From Denitrovibrio sp. (GTDB lineage Bacteria > Chrysiogenota > Deferribacteres > Deferribacterales > Geovibrionaceae): a DNA stretch of 64,000 nucleotides. The notes beneath the pieces were generated by a model. The model saw only the letters and a list, made by a program, of their open reading frames with translations. It had not been told where the DNA came from and did no database searches. Position 1 is the first letter of the stretch. The number at the start of each line of letters is the position of its first letter. The stretch spans positions 783,102 to 847,101 of the forward strand of contig PKTN01000001.1 of the NCBI GenBank assembly GCA_002869185.1, in the 5' to 3' direction. The position numbers were made by a program, and so were the translations under genes. Below are positions 63,727 through 64,000 of the stretch, one piece after another.

Positions 63727-64000
63727 ATAAAGTAATCCTTTTGTTTATATTTAAAAGTATCATTAATTTAGGATGATAGCAACCAATATGCAATACGTGA
63801 GCTAGAGTCATATGATCGATTACGTTTTGATTAGTTAAAGAATGGTCATAGACGAAGTAAAACTTGTAATGTGAGTAGTAGAAGGAAGGTAGCTATTGTT
63901 ACGTGCTGTTTTATGTTTGCGATTAGTTCAAGGCGGATGAGTAAAAATGAAGGAGCGTATTTTCGAGTAAATTTCTTATTTCGAGTTAATCAAGAAAACT

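Overview
The window is AT-rich, gene-dense bacterial chromosome from a motile, Gram-negative, two-membrane organism. Evidence for this is ftsE-ftsX with an EnvC-like activator, outer-membrane-type lipoproteins and a full chemotaxis set. The sodium-pump decarboxylase genes and the long citrate synthase of the Geobacter/Deferribacteres type suggest an anaerobic or facultatively respiring lineage, perhaps Deferribacterota or a relative. That placement is inference; no rRNA or tRNA gene was seen. Signalling genes dominate the left third.

Layout. 1-3915: a sensor kinase cut by the window edge, then a REC-HDOD regulator and a REC/degenerate HD-GYP regulator with an in-frame TAG near its end. 3916-6306: a scarred region with a fic gene split by an in-frame stop, a possible coding remnant, an attenuator-like pair of competing hairpins and a stand-alone cheD. 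6410-16830 (minus strand): a diguanylate cyclase, then the chemotaxis locus read as REC - MCP - STAS - cheY - cheA - MCP - cheW - cheR - cheD - cheB. 17395-23612: two HQWRQP-type histidine kinases, one with a c-type haem motif, a single-domain regulator, and an exported protein with a Cache-like N-terminus and a CheD-like Cys/His motif at its C-terminus. Palindromes of form TGTCAAT-N4-ATTGACA flank part of this region. 23643-23831: a tyrosine recombinase remnant next to a 23-bp sequence also present near fic.

24-34 kb holds mixed metabolism and transport: an EamA transporter, citrate synthase, a GH10 lipoprotein, rmuC, a SLAC1/TehA family protein, an esterase and an AEC permease. 34.1-41.2 kb is one tightly overlapping operon, ftsE-ftsX-envC-ctpA-yibQ-tsaD-dus, joining cell division, peptidoglycan processing and tRNA modification. 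41.2-51.3 kb (minus strand) carries a flavin disulfide oxidoreductase-like protein, an ATP-grasp protein, tex, a double-REC diguanylate cyclase, the pabA-pabB-pabC set, a MarR regulator and a degenerate GGDEF protein. 51.4-54.5 kb holds an S41 lipoprotein and a TetR/Fe-S protein pair.

54.6-60.9 kb is a riboswitch and sodium region: an FMN riboswitch with ribB, a perfect sigma-70 promoter with a yybP-ykoY-like (Mn2+) riboswitch before nhaA, then the Na+-pumping decarboxylase set (carboxyltransferase, gamma/delta, biotin carrier, beta). The pump would export Na+ and NhaA could return Na+ in exchange for protons, or the reverse. 61.2-62.4 kb is a DUF5343-like gene plus a Swt1-like HEPN gene, a possible defence or toxin module next to a palindromic repeat. 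An HDOD protein closes the window.

The most interesting points are the exported Cache/CheD-like protein, the DUF5343-HEPN pair, the Mn-type riboswitch before nhaA, three separate in-frame stops (response regulator, fic, rmuC leader) and the shared palindromic operators.
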